A stretch of 38,027 nt of DNA from RZYP01 sp050256135 (GTDB taxonomy: Bacteria; Bacillota; Negativicutes; Acidaminococcales; Acidaminococcaceae), in contig JBFWIF010000012.1 of the NCBI GenBank assembly GCA_050256135.1, positions 1 to 38,027 of the forward strand. The letters run 5' to 3'. Below, piece by piece: positions 23,341-32,054 of the stretch. Each line of letters starts with the position of its first letter. The stretch's first letter is position 1. The notes beneath the pieces were generated by a model that searched no databases, was not told the DNA's origin, and was given only the letters and a program-made list of their open reading frames with translations. A program made the position numbers and the translations under genes.

Positions 23341-25161
23341 CTATTGAATCTGCATAATGTACTTTTTATATTCATTTCTTTGGTCTTCAGATAAGCGAGC
23401 TTTGATTCTAATACCATCATCACAATATTCCTGTTCTAATACAGTACTGATTTTGTGTAATTTTGCTGCTTTGTCGGTATCTGCATATGGTATCAGTAAT
23501 TCAGTTTCAACTGACTTTAAGCTCAGATTGTCGACTATCAAATTAAGCAGGTCATCCATTCCAATCATTTTTTTAGCAGAAATCAGAACGCTGTTTTCTT
23601 CACCCTTAATTTTTTCCAATAATCCACTCTTTGGATCAACTTTATCAATTTTGTTATAAACTGTTATTATTTCCTTATCTGAGGCGCCTATTTCTTTCAA
23701 TACTTCGTAAACTGCATCAATTTGCTTTTTGTATGTTGAATGACTTATATCTACTACATGCAACAATATGTCTGCTTCAGCGACTTCTTCTAAAGTAGAT
23801 TTAAACGCACTTACCAGCTGATGAGGTAAACGTTGTATAAAACCTACAGTATCAGTTATTATAGCCTCTTGCTTATCCGGCAATGATAAATGACGCGTTG
23901 TTGGATCTAAAGTTGCAAACAATTGGTCCTGTGCATAGATATCAGAGGCAGTCAACGTATTTAATAGAGTTGATTTTCCCGAATTAGTATAACCAACCAA
24001 AGCTATTGTGGCAATCTGATTTTTTTTACGACCAGTACGATGAAGAGTCCGCACTGACTTAACTTTTTCTATGCTTTCTTTGATAAAAGTAATACGGTCT
24101 CTTATGCGACGGCGATCAATCTCAAGCTTAGTTTCACCAGGACCTCTTGTACCAATTCCGCCGCCAAGACGCGATAAAACAAGACCCTTTCCAGAAAGTC
24201 TCGGAAGAGTATACTGTAGTTGCGCTAATTCAACTTGCAATTTACCTTCATTGGATCGAGCCCTTTGTGCAAAAATATCAAGGATCAATCCCGTGCGATC
24301 AATAACACGAACACCCATTACAAGCTCTATGTTTCTCTGCTGCGCTGGTGAAAGTTCATCGTCAAAGATGCATAAGTCAACATCTTCTTGCCGTACATAG
24401 AGTGCTAGCTCTTCAACTTTGCCTTTACCAATAAAAAACGCCGGATCAGGTTTTTGTCTTTTTTGAGAGAATGTGCTTACAACCGTAGCACCCGCTGTAT
24501 CTGCAAGCTGTTTTAATTCTTCCAATGATTCTTCTGTAGACCATGACTGCCTATGACCACCAGCGTCAACAGCAACTAAAATTGCTTTTTCCGGATTTGC
24601 AGCAGATTTTGAGCCCATAGTCTGTTTTTGCATAATCTTTTCAATAGTTGAAACCATATTGGCAAAATTCATATCTACTGCTTCAGATAAAGAAAATGGG
24701 CCATGTTCCTGGCATATATATTCTTCGTGCTCGTCAATACCAGCAATTAAAGCAAATGAAAAGCTTGATTTTGCAAAATCAGGTCCAAGTACGCCTATTG
24801 CGGCCATTGCATCATACTTACCATTTTTGAGAGCAGAATAATCTACACCACTTAATGCAGAATTCCCGTTCAAATGTGTATGAATACAACGTACACCACT
24901 TAGCCTTATTGCCCCTCTTCTACCTTTAAATTGAGGTAATTCGACACTTTCTTGGTGACCTAGTGAAACATCTGATACCTGACCACTTCTCGTGATATAG
25001 ATTGAAATTTCGCGTTTTATTTTATCGGATATTTTAGCTAATTGCACTGCGAGTTCCACAGTTATGATTTGATCCTGTGGAACCTTAACTTCATATAACT
25101 TTTCCAATTCATCCAAAACCGTGTCTTTGATACCCTTTTTGTTACCACTAATTTCTGACAT
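23341..25161 (-). CDS. hflX: GTPase HflX, long form with N-terminal extension
   Basis: HflX is a ribosome-binding GTPase that splits stalled or hibernating ribosomes. The HflX domain begins near residue 190 (AILVAVDAGG) with the Gly-rich KGLVLSRLGGGIGTRGPGETKLE; the GTPase part has G1 GYTNSGKST, G3 DTVGF and G4 NKID, and a C-terminal ubiquitin-like tail. The roughly 190 residues before it are an extra domain absent from the short enterobacterial form; it contains HTHLNGNSALSGVD (from His94), matching the JAMM metalloprotease pattern HxH-x7-SxxD. The start is ATG 25161 with AAGGTG 8 bases upstream; the longer TTG frame has no ribosome site. Confidence 0.92.
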   Translation of the reverse strand: MSEISGNKKGIKDTVLDELEKLYEVKVPQDQIITVELAVQLAKISDKIKREISIYITRSGQVSDVSLGHQESVELPQFKGRRGAIRLSGVRCIHTHLNGNSALSGVDYSALKNGKYDAMAAIGVLGPDFAKSSFSFALIAGIDEHEEYICQEHGPFSLSEAVDMNFANMVSTIEKIMQKQTMGSKSAANPEKAILVAVDAGGHRQSWSTEESLEELKQLADTAGATVVSTFSQKRQKPDPAFFIGKGKVEELALYVRQEDVDLCIFDDELSPAQQRNIELVMGVRVIDRTGLILDIFAQRARSNEGKLQVELAQLQYTLPRLSGKGLVLSRLGGGIGTRGPGETKLEIDRRRIRDRITFIKESIEKVKSVRTLHRTGRKKNQIATIALVGYTNSGKSTLLNTLTASDIYAQDQLFATLDPTTRHLSLPDKQEAIITDTVGFIQRLPHQLVSAFKSTLEEVAEADILLHVVDISHSTYKKQIDAVYEVLKEIGASDKEIITVYNKIDKVDPKSGLLEKIKGEENSVLISAKKMIGMDDLLNLIVDNLSLKSVETELLIPYADTDKAAKLHKISTVLEQEYCDDGIRIKARLSEDQRNEYKKYIMQIQ

Positions 25162-25207
25162 ATTCTTCACCTTCTTTGCCAAAAACTAAATTAGCCGTTG
25201 TTTATAA

Positions 25208-25236
25208 ATTATACCATAAGATAAACTAAACCGAAT
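25208..25236 (-). promoter_or_regulatory. hflX promoter (extended -10)
   Basis: On the minus strand, TGG-TATAAT (-10 at 25208-25213) is an extended -10 element. The region 17 bases upstream (25231-25236) is a poor -35, which extended -10 promoters tolerate. It lies about 47 bases before the hflX ATG. Confidence 0.55.
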
Positions 25237-25253
25237 AAGTATAGAAACAGACG

Positions 25254-25284
25254 TAAAAAAATGCCGCATATTCTGCGGCATTTT
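25254..25284 (-). terminator. rpsO terminator
   Basis: An 11-bp stem (25258-25268 with 25274-25284) with a 5-base loop. On the minus strand it ends in a run of seven Ts, 14 bases after the rpsO stop. Confidence 0.93.
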
Positions 25285-25297
25285 CATATTATCACAA

Positions 25298-25564
25298 CTA
25301 TTTTCTGATATTAAGCTTAGCGATAATTGAACGATAACGTTCGATATCTTTAGCCATCAAATAATTCAAAAGGCCACGACGTTGACCAACCATTTTCAAA
25401 AGGCCACGACGAGAATGATGATCTTTCTTGTGTTCTTTTAAATGTCCGGTTAAATAAGTAATACGCTCAGTCAAAATAGCAATTTGTACTTCAGGTGAAC
25501 CAGTATCACCTTCGTGTACGCGGTAAGTTTCAATAAGTTCTTGTTTTCTTTCAGGTGTCAACAT
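25298..25564 (-). CDS. rpsO: 30S ribosomal protein S15
   Basis: S15 binds the central domain of 16S rRNA early in small-subunit assembly. The 88-residue sequence is full length with all family marks: GSPEVQIAILTERI, LTGHLKEHKKDHHSRRGLL and VGQRRGLLNYL. The ATG follows TTGGAGGAA. It has its own promoter overlapping the end of ribF and a structured leader that could mediate autoregulation, and it is closed by a strong terminator, so it is a single-gene unit within the nusA-infB neighbourhood where rpsO usually lies. Confidence 0.98.
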   Translation of the reverse strand: MLTPERKQELIETYRVHEGDTGSPEVQIAILTERITYLTGHLKEHKKDHHSRRGLLKMVGQRRGLLNYLMAKDIERYRSIIAKLNIRK

Positions 25565-25595
25565 AATAAAAATTCCTCCAATTATTTTTTAATCG

Positions 25596-25652
25596 CCCAA
25601 GCATTAGAAAGCGTCGGAGTGTCGCATCTCCAAGCATGGGTCTTTTGACGCT
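25596..25652 (-). promoter_or_regulatory. Probable S15 autoregulatory leader
   Basis: In the rpsO 5' UTR (minus strand), AGCGTC pairs with GACGCT (25647-25652 with 25610-25615), enclosing a GGAG/CTCC hairpin (25628-25631 with 25616-25619). UGGG outside the stem (25599-25596) can pair with CCCA inside it (25640-25637), giving a pseudoknot before the start codon. S15 is known to repress its own mRNA through varied leader structures; that this is one is inference. Confidence 0.5.
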
Positions 25653-25657
25653 CGTTA

Positions 25658-25686
25658 AGTATAGCATAACGTCGCATAAATTACAA
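25658..25686 (-). promoter_or_regulatory. rpsO promoter
   Basis: On the minus strand TTGTAA (25681-25686), a 17-base spacer and TATACT (25658-25663). The -35 lies directly after the ribF stop codon. Confidence 0.7.
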
Positions 25687-26622
25687 CTACTTTTCTTTTT
25701 CGCTAAAATACGCAGAAATTATATCCTTGTCCTTCTGTATTTGGTCACATAACTCAGCTGGGGAATTAAACTTGCATTCACCCCTTATATAATCCATTAG
25801 ATGAACAATAATTTGTTTACCATAAATGTCATCAAAAAAATCGAAAATATTAATCTCTAAGCGCTTTTTTTCAACATCTCCAAAAGTTGGACTATAACCA
25901 ATATTTGCCATCCCTAAATGTTCAATATTAGAAACAAATACTTTAACAGCATACACACCTTTAGCAGGAACAATTAAATCTGCATCGGAAAACTCAATAT
26001 TAGCAGTTGGAAAACCGAGACAACAGCCGCGGCTAGCGCCAGAAACAACGGTACCGCTAATCGTATATGCTCTGCCAAGCATTTTATTTGCCAAGGCTAT
26101 TTGACCATTTTTAATCAATTCACGTATCATAGAACTGCTTACAACAGTTCCATTAATCTCTATTAATTTACGTACAATAACATCAAATTTATCTTCTTGT
26201 CCATATTTCATCAAAGTTTTTGTATTGCCCTTGCCAAGAAAACCATAACTATAGTTTTCACCAACAACTAAGCACTTAAAAGAAAATATTTTTAGTTTTT
26301 CCAGAAATTTCTCCGGTGAAAGTTGGGAGAAATAATGAGTAAATGGAATATTTACCAAAACATCTACCCCAAGCTTTGCGAACAAATCCTCTTTTTCTTT
26401 ATTCGATATTAATTTTGGTGGCACAGCTTTAGGATCAATCTCAGAAAGTGGATGATTGCTGAACGTAAAAGCTAATAATTTATAATTATGCTTATCAGCA
26501 TATTCACGAGCAGCCCTTATTACATCACAGTGCCCAAGATGAAGACCATCAAATGTACCTAACGCTATTACACTTGGGCCAAACTCACTTTGTGGCCCAT
26601 GAAAATCATTAATTATCTCCAT
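25687..26622 (-). CDS. ribF: Bifunctional riboflavin kinase/FMN adenylyltransferase
   Basis: The enzyme converts riboflavin to FMN and then FAD. The N-terminal nucleotidyltransferase domain has ALGTFDGLHLGH near residue 20 and GENYSYGFLGKGN plus SSSMIRELI; the C-terminal riboflavin kinase domain starts near residue 180 with GRAYTISGTVVSG, the GFPTANIEF motif and the catalytic region LEINIFDF. The length is normal. The start is ATG 26622, with GAGG 8 bases upstream, preferred over the TTG two codons earlier. It follows truB closely, the usual order in this operon. Confidence 0.94.
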   Translation of the reverse strand: MEIINDFHGPQSEFGPSVIALGTFDGLHLGHCDVIRAAREYADKHNYKLLAFTFSNHPLSEIDPKAVPPKLISNKEKEDLFAKLGVDVLVNIPFTHYFSQLSPEKFLEKLKIFSFKCLVVGENYSYGFLGKGNTKTLMKYGQEDKFDVIVRKLIEINGTVVSSSMIRELIKNGQIALANKMLGRAYTISGTVVSGASRGCCLGFPTANIEFSDADLIVPAKGVYAVKVFVSNIEHLGMANIGYSPTFGDVEKKRLEINIFDFFDDIYGKQIIVHLMDYIRGECKFNSPAELCDQIQKDKDIISAYFSEKEK

Positions 26623-26632
26623 ATGCAAAACC

Positions 26633-27508
26633 TCATAACATCTGTGTAAAAGGATTAATCACTTTATCAGCTTTTACCATCCCATTGCAGGCAGTCCCAA
26701 TACCAATAAAAAAACCACCAACTGTTTTCAAGCGATATTTTCCTTCAGATACACCTAAAATTGAAGTAATTACACCCTGTGATATCCTTAACGCCTGCTT
26801 ATCAGTAAGAATGAGTTCAGGGAAATGTTCGACAGCAACTTCAATAGGCAAAAGATGCGCAAAAGGTTCTTTCGATATTTCTTCCAAGGTTTTTGCGTCA
26901 TCTAAGTCAAACCTGCCAGACCTTGTCCTAAGCAAAAAACTTACAGTACCACACATACCAAAAGCTTCTGCAATATCTTCGCATAGAGTTCGTATAAAGG
27001 TTCCCTTAGAACATTCTACATCTAAAAGAAGGTAATCATCTGACTGATAAACAAGAGACAGTTTGTAAATAGTTATTGGCCTAGACTCTCTTTCGACCGT
27101 TAATCCAGCTCTGGCTAACTGATAAAGTTTCTTACCATCGTGACGAACGGCGGAATACATTGGCGGAAGCTGCATCAGGGATCCTGTAAATTTTTGGAGA
27201 ACAGTTTTAATTTGCTCCTTATCTGGCTTGAAGACAACAGACGTTTCGACAATATTGCCACTGTCATCAGCAGTATCAGTTTTAGCGCCAAACCTCAGTT
27301 CAACTCTATATGATTTTGTTTCCTCACCAGAATACTCTAATAAGCGTGTTGCCGTACCAATAAAAACTGGTAGTACTCCAGCAGCATCAGGGTCAAGAGT
27401 CCCGGAATGCCCTATTTTTTTTGTTTGAAGTACACGTCGCAAGTACCCTATAACATCATGTGAAGTCATGCCTGAAGGTTTTAAAACATTTAAAATTCCA
27501 TCAACCAT
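26633..27508 (-). CDS. truB: tRNA pseudouridine-55 synthase
   Basis: TruB makes pseudouridine 55 in the T-loop of tRNAs. The catalytic Asp39 lies in HSGTLDPDAAGVLPV; the N-terminal GILNVLKPSGMTSHDV, LPPMYSAVRHDGKKLYQLAR and the KGTFIRTLCEDI motif are all present. The C-terminal PUA-like segment (LTDKQALRISQG ... GGFFIGIG) is complete at 291 residues. The ATG overlaps the end of nrnA by 8 bases, indicating coupling. Confidence 0.95.
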   Translation of the reverse strand: MVDGILNVLKPSGMTSHDVIGYLRRVLQTKKIGHSGTLDPDAAGVLPVFIGTATRLLEYSGEETKSYRVELRFGAKTDTADDSGNIVETSVVFKPDKEQIKTVLQKFTGSLMQLPPMYSAVRHDGKKLYQLARAGLTVERESRPITIYKLSLVYQSDDYLLLDVECSKGTFIRTLCEDIAEAFGMCGTVSFLLRTRSGRFDLDDAKTLEEISKEPFAHLLPIEVAVEHFPELILTDKQALRISQGVITSILGVSEGKYRLKTVGGFFIGIGTACNGMVKADKVINPFTQML

Positions 27509-28463
27509 TACAATTGCCCATTTCTTCTAAGATACTAGCCAATATAATTTTTTTAGCCTCAGTGATATTTTTAAAAATTGTACATCCAGCGGCTCTTTTA
27601 TGTCCACCGCCACCAAAACTTAAAGCAATCTTACTTACATCAAGACGTCGTGAGCGCATACTTACTCGCGTAACATTATCTTCAACGCCTTTAAACATTA
27701 ATGCCACTTCTACGCCTGTTATATACCGCGGATAGTGGACGTAACTATCAGTTGCAATATCAGGATTATAGATTTCAGGACTAATATCAATGGTAGCTAC
27801 TCTGCCATTACACGCAAAAGAAAGAGTTTCCAAAACTTTAGAAAGCAGCTTAATGTCATCACGTGATTTCATTTCCAAAAAGTCAGACACCACATCAGGC
27901 TCAACACCAATAGCCAACAATTCAGCAGCACAATTCATGCAATGTGGTGTTGTATTAGAATATTTAAAATATCCACAATCGGTTACTATCGCAACATAAA
28001 GGCAAAAAGCCATTTGTAGATCAATTTCAATATTCAATTCTTTAAAAAGTTGAAAAACGATTTCACCAGTTGCTGCAGCATCAACATCAAGATACAAGTA
28101 GTCCGCAAATTCCGTGTTTGAAACATGGTGATCAATATTCAGAATTGGCGCTTTTACGCATTCTGCGGCCACGCCAATACGATCTAGTGAACTTGCATCG
28201 TTTATTACAAGTAGATCAGTCTTTATTATATCTCCCGGTTTGAAACGAACAAATTGATCTATGCCAGGCATAAAATTATAATATGTAGAAATATCATCGT
28301 CGACAGAAATAACAACATTTTTGCCAAATTTTCTCAAACCAGCAGCTAAAGCGATTGTAGAACCAAGAGCGTCACCGTCAGGATTGATATGACTAACAAT
28401 AACAATATCTTTTACGCTGCCTAATAAAGCAGCAACTTCAGGCATAGTTAATTTTTTACTCAT
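27501..28463 (-). CDS. nrnA: DHH/DHHA1 phosphoesterase NrnA (oligoribonuclease/pAp phosphatase)
   Basis: NrnA degrades very short RNAs and dephosphorylates 3'-phosphoadenosine 5'-phosphate. The DHH domain shows HINPDGDALGS near residue 25, the second motif VINDASS, NIDHHVSN (the DHH motif) and VTDCGYFKYSNT; the DHHA1 substrate domain ends with FGGGGHKRAAG. The start is uncertain: ATG 28463 overlaps the rbfA stop, while ATG 28478 would add five residues; neither has a well-spaced ribosome site, which fits translation coupled to rbfA. It sits between rbfA and truB, its usual place in low-GC Gram-positives. Confidence 0.92.
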   Translation of the reverse strand: MSKKLTMPEVAALLGSVKDIVIVSHINPDGDALGSTIALAAGLRKFGKNVVISVDDDISTYYNFMPGIDQFVRFKPGDIIKTDLLVINDASSLDRIGVAAECVKAPILNIDHHVSNTEFADYLYLDVDAAATGEIVFQLFKELNIEIDLQMAFCLYVAIVTDCGYFKYSNTTPHCMNCAAELLAIGVEPDVVSDFLEMKSRDDIKLLSKVLETLSFACNGRVATIDISPEIYNPDIATDSYVHYPRYITGVEVALMFKGVEDNVTRVSMRSRRLDVSKIALSFGGGGHKRAAGCTIFKNITEAKKIILASILEEMGNCNG

Positions 28464-28818
28464 TTTCTGTCTTCTCATCCTTCTTTATTTTTTCTAGAAG
28501 ATTTTGAATATGAGCACTATATTCAATAGAATTATCTTTGCAAAAAACCAAGGATGGTGCAACTCTTAAACGAATCCTTTTTGCAATCTCAGTCCGAATA
28601 AAGCCTATTGCTTTATTAAGAGCGGTCCACACATCTTCTTTTGTTTCTTCAGGACCGTACAGGCTGATATAAATCTTTGCAAAACTTAAGTCATCAGTTA
28701 ATTCGACTGCTGTTATAGAAACAAATTGTATTCGAGGATCCTTTATATCATTCAACACGATCTTACTGATTTCTTGTTTGATCGCTTCCTGTAATTTTTC
28801 AACACGAAGTCTAGCCAC
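28456..28818 (-). CDS. rbfA: Ribosome-binding factor A
   Basis: RbfA is a small KH-fold factor that helps mature the 16S rRNA 5' end of the 30S subunit. The 120-residue sequence has VEKLQEAIKQEISKIVLNDIKDPRI, the strand FAKIYISLYG, and GFIRTEIAKRIRLRVAPSLVF, which are the family core. The GTG start at 28818 is preceded by GAGGTGAT. It follows infB by 20 bases and overlaps the nrnA start. Confidence 0.95.
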   Translation of the reverse strand: MARLRVEKLQEAIKQEISKIVLNDIKDPRIQFVSITAVELTDDLSFAKIYISLYGPEETKEDVWTALNKAIGFIRTEIAKRIRLRVAPSLVFCKDNSIEYSAHIQNLLEKIKKDEKTENE

Positions 28819-28838
28819 GATATCACCTCAAATCTCAA

Positions 28839-31469
28839 TTATGCTTTAATTTCTTCCATTGTATAAGCTTCTAAAATATCTCCTTCTTTGATTTCACGAT
28901 ATTTTTCCAAAGTAATACCGCATTCAAAGCCAGAAGCTACTTCACGAACATCATCTTTAAAACGACGTAATGATTCAATTTCACCTTCATGGACAATTAT
29001 TCCATCGCGTATAACTCGAACCTTCGAAGAACTAGTAATTTTCCCCTCCAGAACATAGCATCCAGCTATAAGCATCTTGGAAATAGTAATTACTTGTCTT
29101 ACTTCCACGCGTCCTTGAATAACTTCTTTAAATTTAGGTGCTAACATTCCTTTAATAGCCGCCTCAACATCATTTAAGGCATCATAAATTACTCTGTAAG
29201 TACGTATATCAACCTTTTCGGTTTCTGCCGCCTTACGAGCATTAGCATCAGGTCTAACATTAAAGCCAATTATCAATGCATTTGCAGCGGAAGCCAACAT
29301 AACATCAGATTCATTAATGGTTCCAACACCAGCATGAACTATCACAACTTTAACTTCTTCATTTTTTATGTTGGTTAAAGATTGTTTCAAAGCTTCAATT
29401 GTACCTTGTACGTCGGCCTTAACAACAATATTAAGCTCTTTCAGTTCACCTTCCTGAATACGTTGGAAAATATCATCCAAAGATACTTTTGTATGTTGTT
29501 GAATTTCTTCACTTTTCTTTTTAGCGATACGTTTTTCTGCGACGGAACGCGCAATTTTTTCATCAGTAGCGTCCAAAATATCCCCAGCCATAGGAACATC
29601 ATTAAGACCAAGCACTTCAACTGGAGTCGATGGTGTCGCTTTCTTTACCTTTTCACCGCGATCATTAATCATCGCTCTTACTTTACCATATGACGTGCCA
29701 GCAATAATACTATCACCTATTCTTAAGGTTCCTTTTTCAATTAAGACTGTAGCTACTGGTCCACGACCTTTATCAAGTTGTGCTTCAATGATAGTCCCAT
29801 GTGCTGGAATATCAGGATTTGCCTTTAAATCCTGCATTTCAGCCACCAACAATATCATCTCAAGCAGATCTGATATACCGGTTTTCTTATGAGCAGAAAC
29901 CGGTACCATTATAGTATCTCCACCCCAATCTTCAGGAATAAGTTGTAGTTCAGCAAGTTGCTGTTTTACATGATCTGGATTAGCCCCTTCACGATCCATC
30001 TTGTTAATAGCAACAATAATTGGAACCTTCGCAGCTTTCGCATGGTTAATTGCTTCAACTGTCTGCGGCATAACACCATCGTCCGCAGCAACAACAAGAA
30101 TAGCGACATCTGTTACCTGCGCGCCACGAGCGCGCATAGCTGTAAATGCTTCGTGACCTGGTGTATCAAGAAATACAATTTTCTTACCTTGATAATTTAC
30201 TTGATATGCACCAATGTGTTGAGTTATGCCACCGGCCTCGCGAGCAGTAACATGTGTTTTTCTAATTGCGTCCAATAATGATGTTTTACCATGATCAACA
30301 TGTCCCATAACTGTAATTACAGGTGGTCGTGGCGAACGTTTTGCCGGATCATCCTCTGGCTCAGGTATTTCAGTTGGATCCTCTTCTGGGGGTAAAGCAA
30401 CAACCTCAACATTGAATTCAGAACCTACTAATACTGCAGTTTCAAAGTCAATATTTTGGTTAATTGTAACCATTACTCCTAACATAAATAAATGCTTGAT
30501 TACTTCACTAACTTCTCGTTTAATTAAATCAGCAAACACTTTAACATTTATTGTTTCACCAATCTCAACCATTGAAGGTTTTACAACTTCTACAGTCTTT
30601 TGTGGAACAGTCTTTGGTCCCATTCCCGGGCGTTTATTGCTCCTACCCATACGGTTTTGACTGTGCATAGGCCTACTTCCCTTGGTTGCATACGAACCTT
30701 GTATAGGACCCTTACTTTCCGTTCTACTTTTATTTGGCGTTTTTTTATTGAAATCATTAGACTGTTGTTTTGCAGGTTTTGTTCCCTGTTGCGGTCCCTT
30801 ATTTATTTTTTGTTGTCCAAATGAACTGGGTTTTCCAGCTGATGTTTGATGCATAGGACGATTTGTTCCGCTTCCACTTTGGTGCGGATTCTGTTGCTTA
30901 TGATTTATAAAATTACCCCCTGTATGTACATTACGACTTTCTCCAGTTGCGGAAGCATTATGTTGAGGACTATATTGAGATCGTTGAAATTTTTGTGCAT
31001 CTTCTGAAGAAACTGTATTTTGCCTTGGATTAGGTTCAGCTATTGGACGTTGCTGAAAATTATTATTAGGTCTTTGTCCTTGAAAGCGATTCGTAGGAGT
31101 GTTGCTTTTAAAAGACTGCCTATCATTACTACGCTGCTGAGCAATTTGTCCGACTCCTGAAACTGCATTCTTATTATCATACTGTTTTCTTTTATCAATT
31201 GTTCTATCATTTGTCGTTACTACTGGCCTGACAGCTTTTTCATTACTTATATTCGTACCATGTTGCGCAACCTTTGCACTTACATTAGGTTTTACAGATG
31301 GCTTGTCAGCTTTCCGTTCAAATGTTTTTGCAACAATTTTTCTGACATCATCATCTACACTGCTCATGTGATTCTTAACATGAACATCATTCCGACTCAA
31401 AATATCAATTATAACTTTACTGGTTGTATCAAATTCTTTTGCTATTTCAAAAATTCTATGCTTACCCAT
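28839..31469 (-). CDS. infB: Translation initiation factor IF-2
   Basis: IF-2 brings initiator tRNA to the 30S subunit and drives subunit joining. An IF2N motif lies at residues 1-55, followed by about 240 residues of Gln/Asn/Ser/Pro/Arg-rich low-complexity linker and a second IF2N-type domain (about 300-350). The G domain starts near 385 with GHVDHGKTSLLD, DTPGHEAF and NKMD; domains II, III and the C-terminal fMet-tRNA-binding domain (VEVRQVITISKM ... AGCYVLEGKI) complete 876 residues. The ATG follows GGAGGTGG. The linker is unusually poor in acidic residues compared with the Glu/Ala/Lys-rich linkers of many IF-2s. Confidence 0.97.
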   Translation of the reverse strand: MGKHRIFEIAKEFDTTSKVIIDILSRNDVHVKNHMSSVDDDVRKIVAKTFERKADKPSVKPNVSAKVAQHGTNISNEKAVRPVVTTNDRTIDKRKQYDNKNAVSGVGQIAQQRSNDRQSFKSNTPTNRFQGQRPNNNFQQRPIAEPNPRQNTVSSEDAQKFQRSQYSPQHNASATGESRNVHTGGNFINHKQQNPHQSGSGTNRPMHQTSAGKPSSFGQQKINKGPQQGTKPAKQQSNDFNKKTPNKSRTESKGPIQGSYATKGSRPMHSQNRMGRSNKRPGMGPKTVPQKTVEVVKPSMVEIGETINVKVFADLIKREVSEVIKHLFMLGVMVTINQNIDFETAVLVGSEFNVEVVALPPEEDPTEIPEPEDDPAKRSPRPPVITVMGHVDHGKTSLLDAIRKTHVTAREAGGITQHIGAYQVNYQGKKIVFLDTPGHEAFTAMRARGAQVTDVAILVVAADDGVMPQTVEAINHAKAAKVPIIVAINKMDREGANPDHVKQQLAELQLIPEDWGGDTIMVPVSAHKKTGISDLLEMILLVAEMQDLKANPDIPAHGTIIEAQLDKGRGPVATVLIEKGTLRIGDSIIAGTSYGKVRAMINDRGEKVKKATPSTPVEVLGLNDVPMAGDILDATDEKIARSVAEKRIAKKKSEEIQQHTKVSLDDIFQRIQEGELKELNIVVKADVQGTIEALKQSLTNIKNEEVKVVIVHAGVGTINESDVMLASAANALIIGFNVRPDANARKAAETEKVDIRTYRVIYDALNDVEAAIKGMLAPKFKEVIQGRVEVRQVITISKMLIAGCYVLEGKITSSSKVRVIRDGIIVHEGEIESLRRFKDDVREVASGFECGITLEKYREIKEGDILEAYTMEEIKA

Positions 31470-31498
31470 TCATCCACCTCCAAACTTTTTGTTGGGCA

Positions 31499-31795
31499 TC
31501 AAGCTTTCATCATATTGGCAAAATTAACATCAAGGACAGCGACAGCTGTTCTTTTTGCCTTACCAATAGCCATTCCGAGCTGTTCACGGCTCAATATTTC
31601 CATGGTCTTTACTCTGTAAAGGCCAGCCATATAATATATATCTTTCTTCGAATTATCAGAAGCATCGCTTGCTATTATAAGCAACTTTACTTTGCCACCC
31701 TTAAGAGCAGACTTTACTGCAAAATCACCAGAGGCAATTTTGCCAGCTTTTTGCGCTAACCCAAGTGCAAAAATAATACCTCTGTCATTGCTCAT
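31499..31795 (-). CDS. ylxQ: L7Ae-family ribosomal/RNA-binding protein YlxQ
   Basis: This is a small L7Ae/L30e/S12e/Gadd45-fold protein of 98 residues that probably binds kink-turn RNA. The core shows LGLAQKAGKIASGDFAVKSAL, KVKLLIIASDASDNSKKDI, and the closing GKAKRTAVAVLD. Its exact role in low-GC bacteria is not settled. It overlaps the end of ylxR by 11 bases and precedes infB by 29 bases, the standard order nusA-ylxR-ylxQ-infB. Confidence 0.9.
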   Translation of the reverse strand: MSNDRGIIFALGLAQKAGKIASGDFAVKSALKGGKVKLLIIASDASDNSKKDIYYMAGLYRVKTMEILSREQLGMAIGKAKRTAVAVLDVNFANMMKA

Positions 31796-32054
31796 TGTTG
31801 AATTCCTCTAACATTTTTTCGTAAATTTCAGTTCCAATGGCGACATCCAATGCTTTTTCAAGACGCTTTTCCTTTACAGCTTTTGTTATACACTCTATTG
31901 CAGGACAGACATAAGCACCTCTACCAGGTTTTTTGCCAATTTTGTCAATTGAAACTTCACCCTCGGCTGACCTGACAATTCTAATCAATTCTTTTTTATC
32001 CTTCATATTGTTACAGCCAACGCATCTACGCTGCGGAATTTTTTTAACCTTCAT
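31785..32054 (-). CDS. ylxR: YlxR family RNA-binding protein (RNase P modulator)
   Basis: This DUF448/YlxR protein has the family signature RRCVGCNNMKDKKELIRIVR and GRGAYVCPAIECI. The fold resembles an RNA-binding surface, and the homologue in low-GC bacteria has been linked to RNase P. I place the start at ATG 32054 (MKVKKIPQRRC), which matches the usual N-terminus; a GTG three codons upstream is possible. It overlaps both neighbours, nusA and ylxQ. Confidence 0.92.
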   Translation of the reverse strand: MKVKKIPQRRCVGCNNMKDKKELIRIVRSAEGEVSIDKIGKKPGRGAYVCPAIECITKAVKEKRLEKALDVAIGTEIYEKMLEEFNNEQ

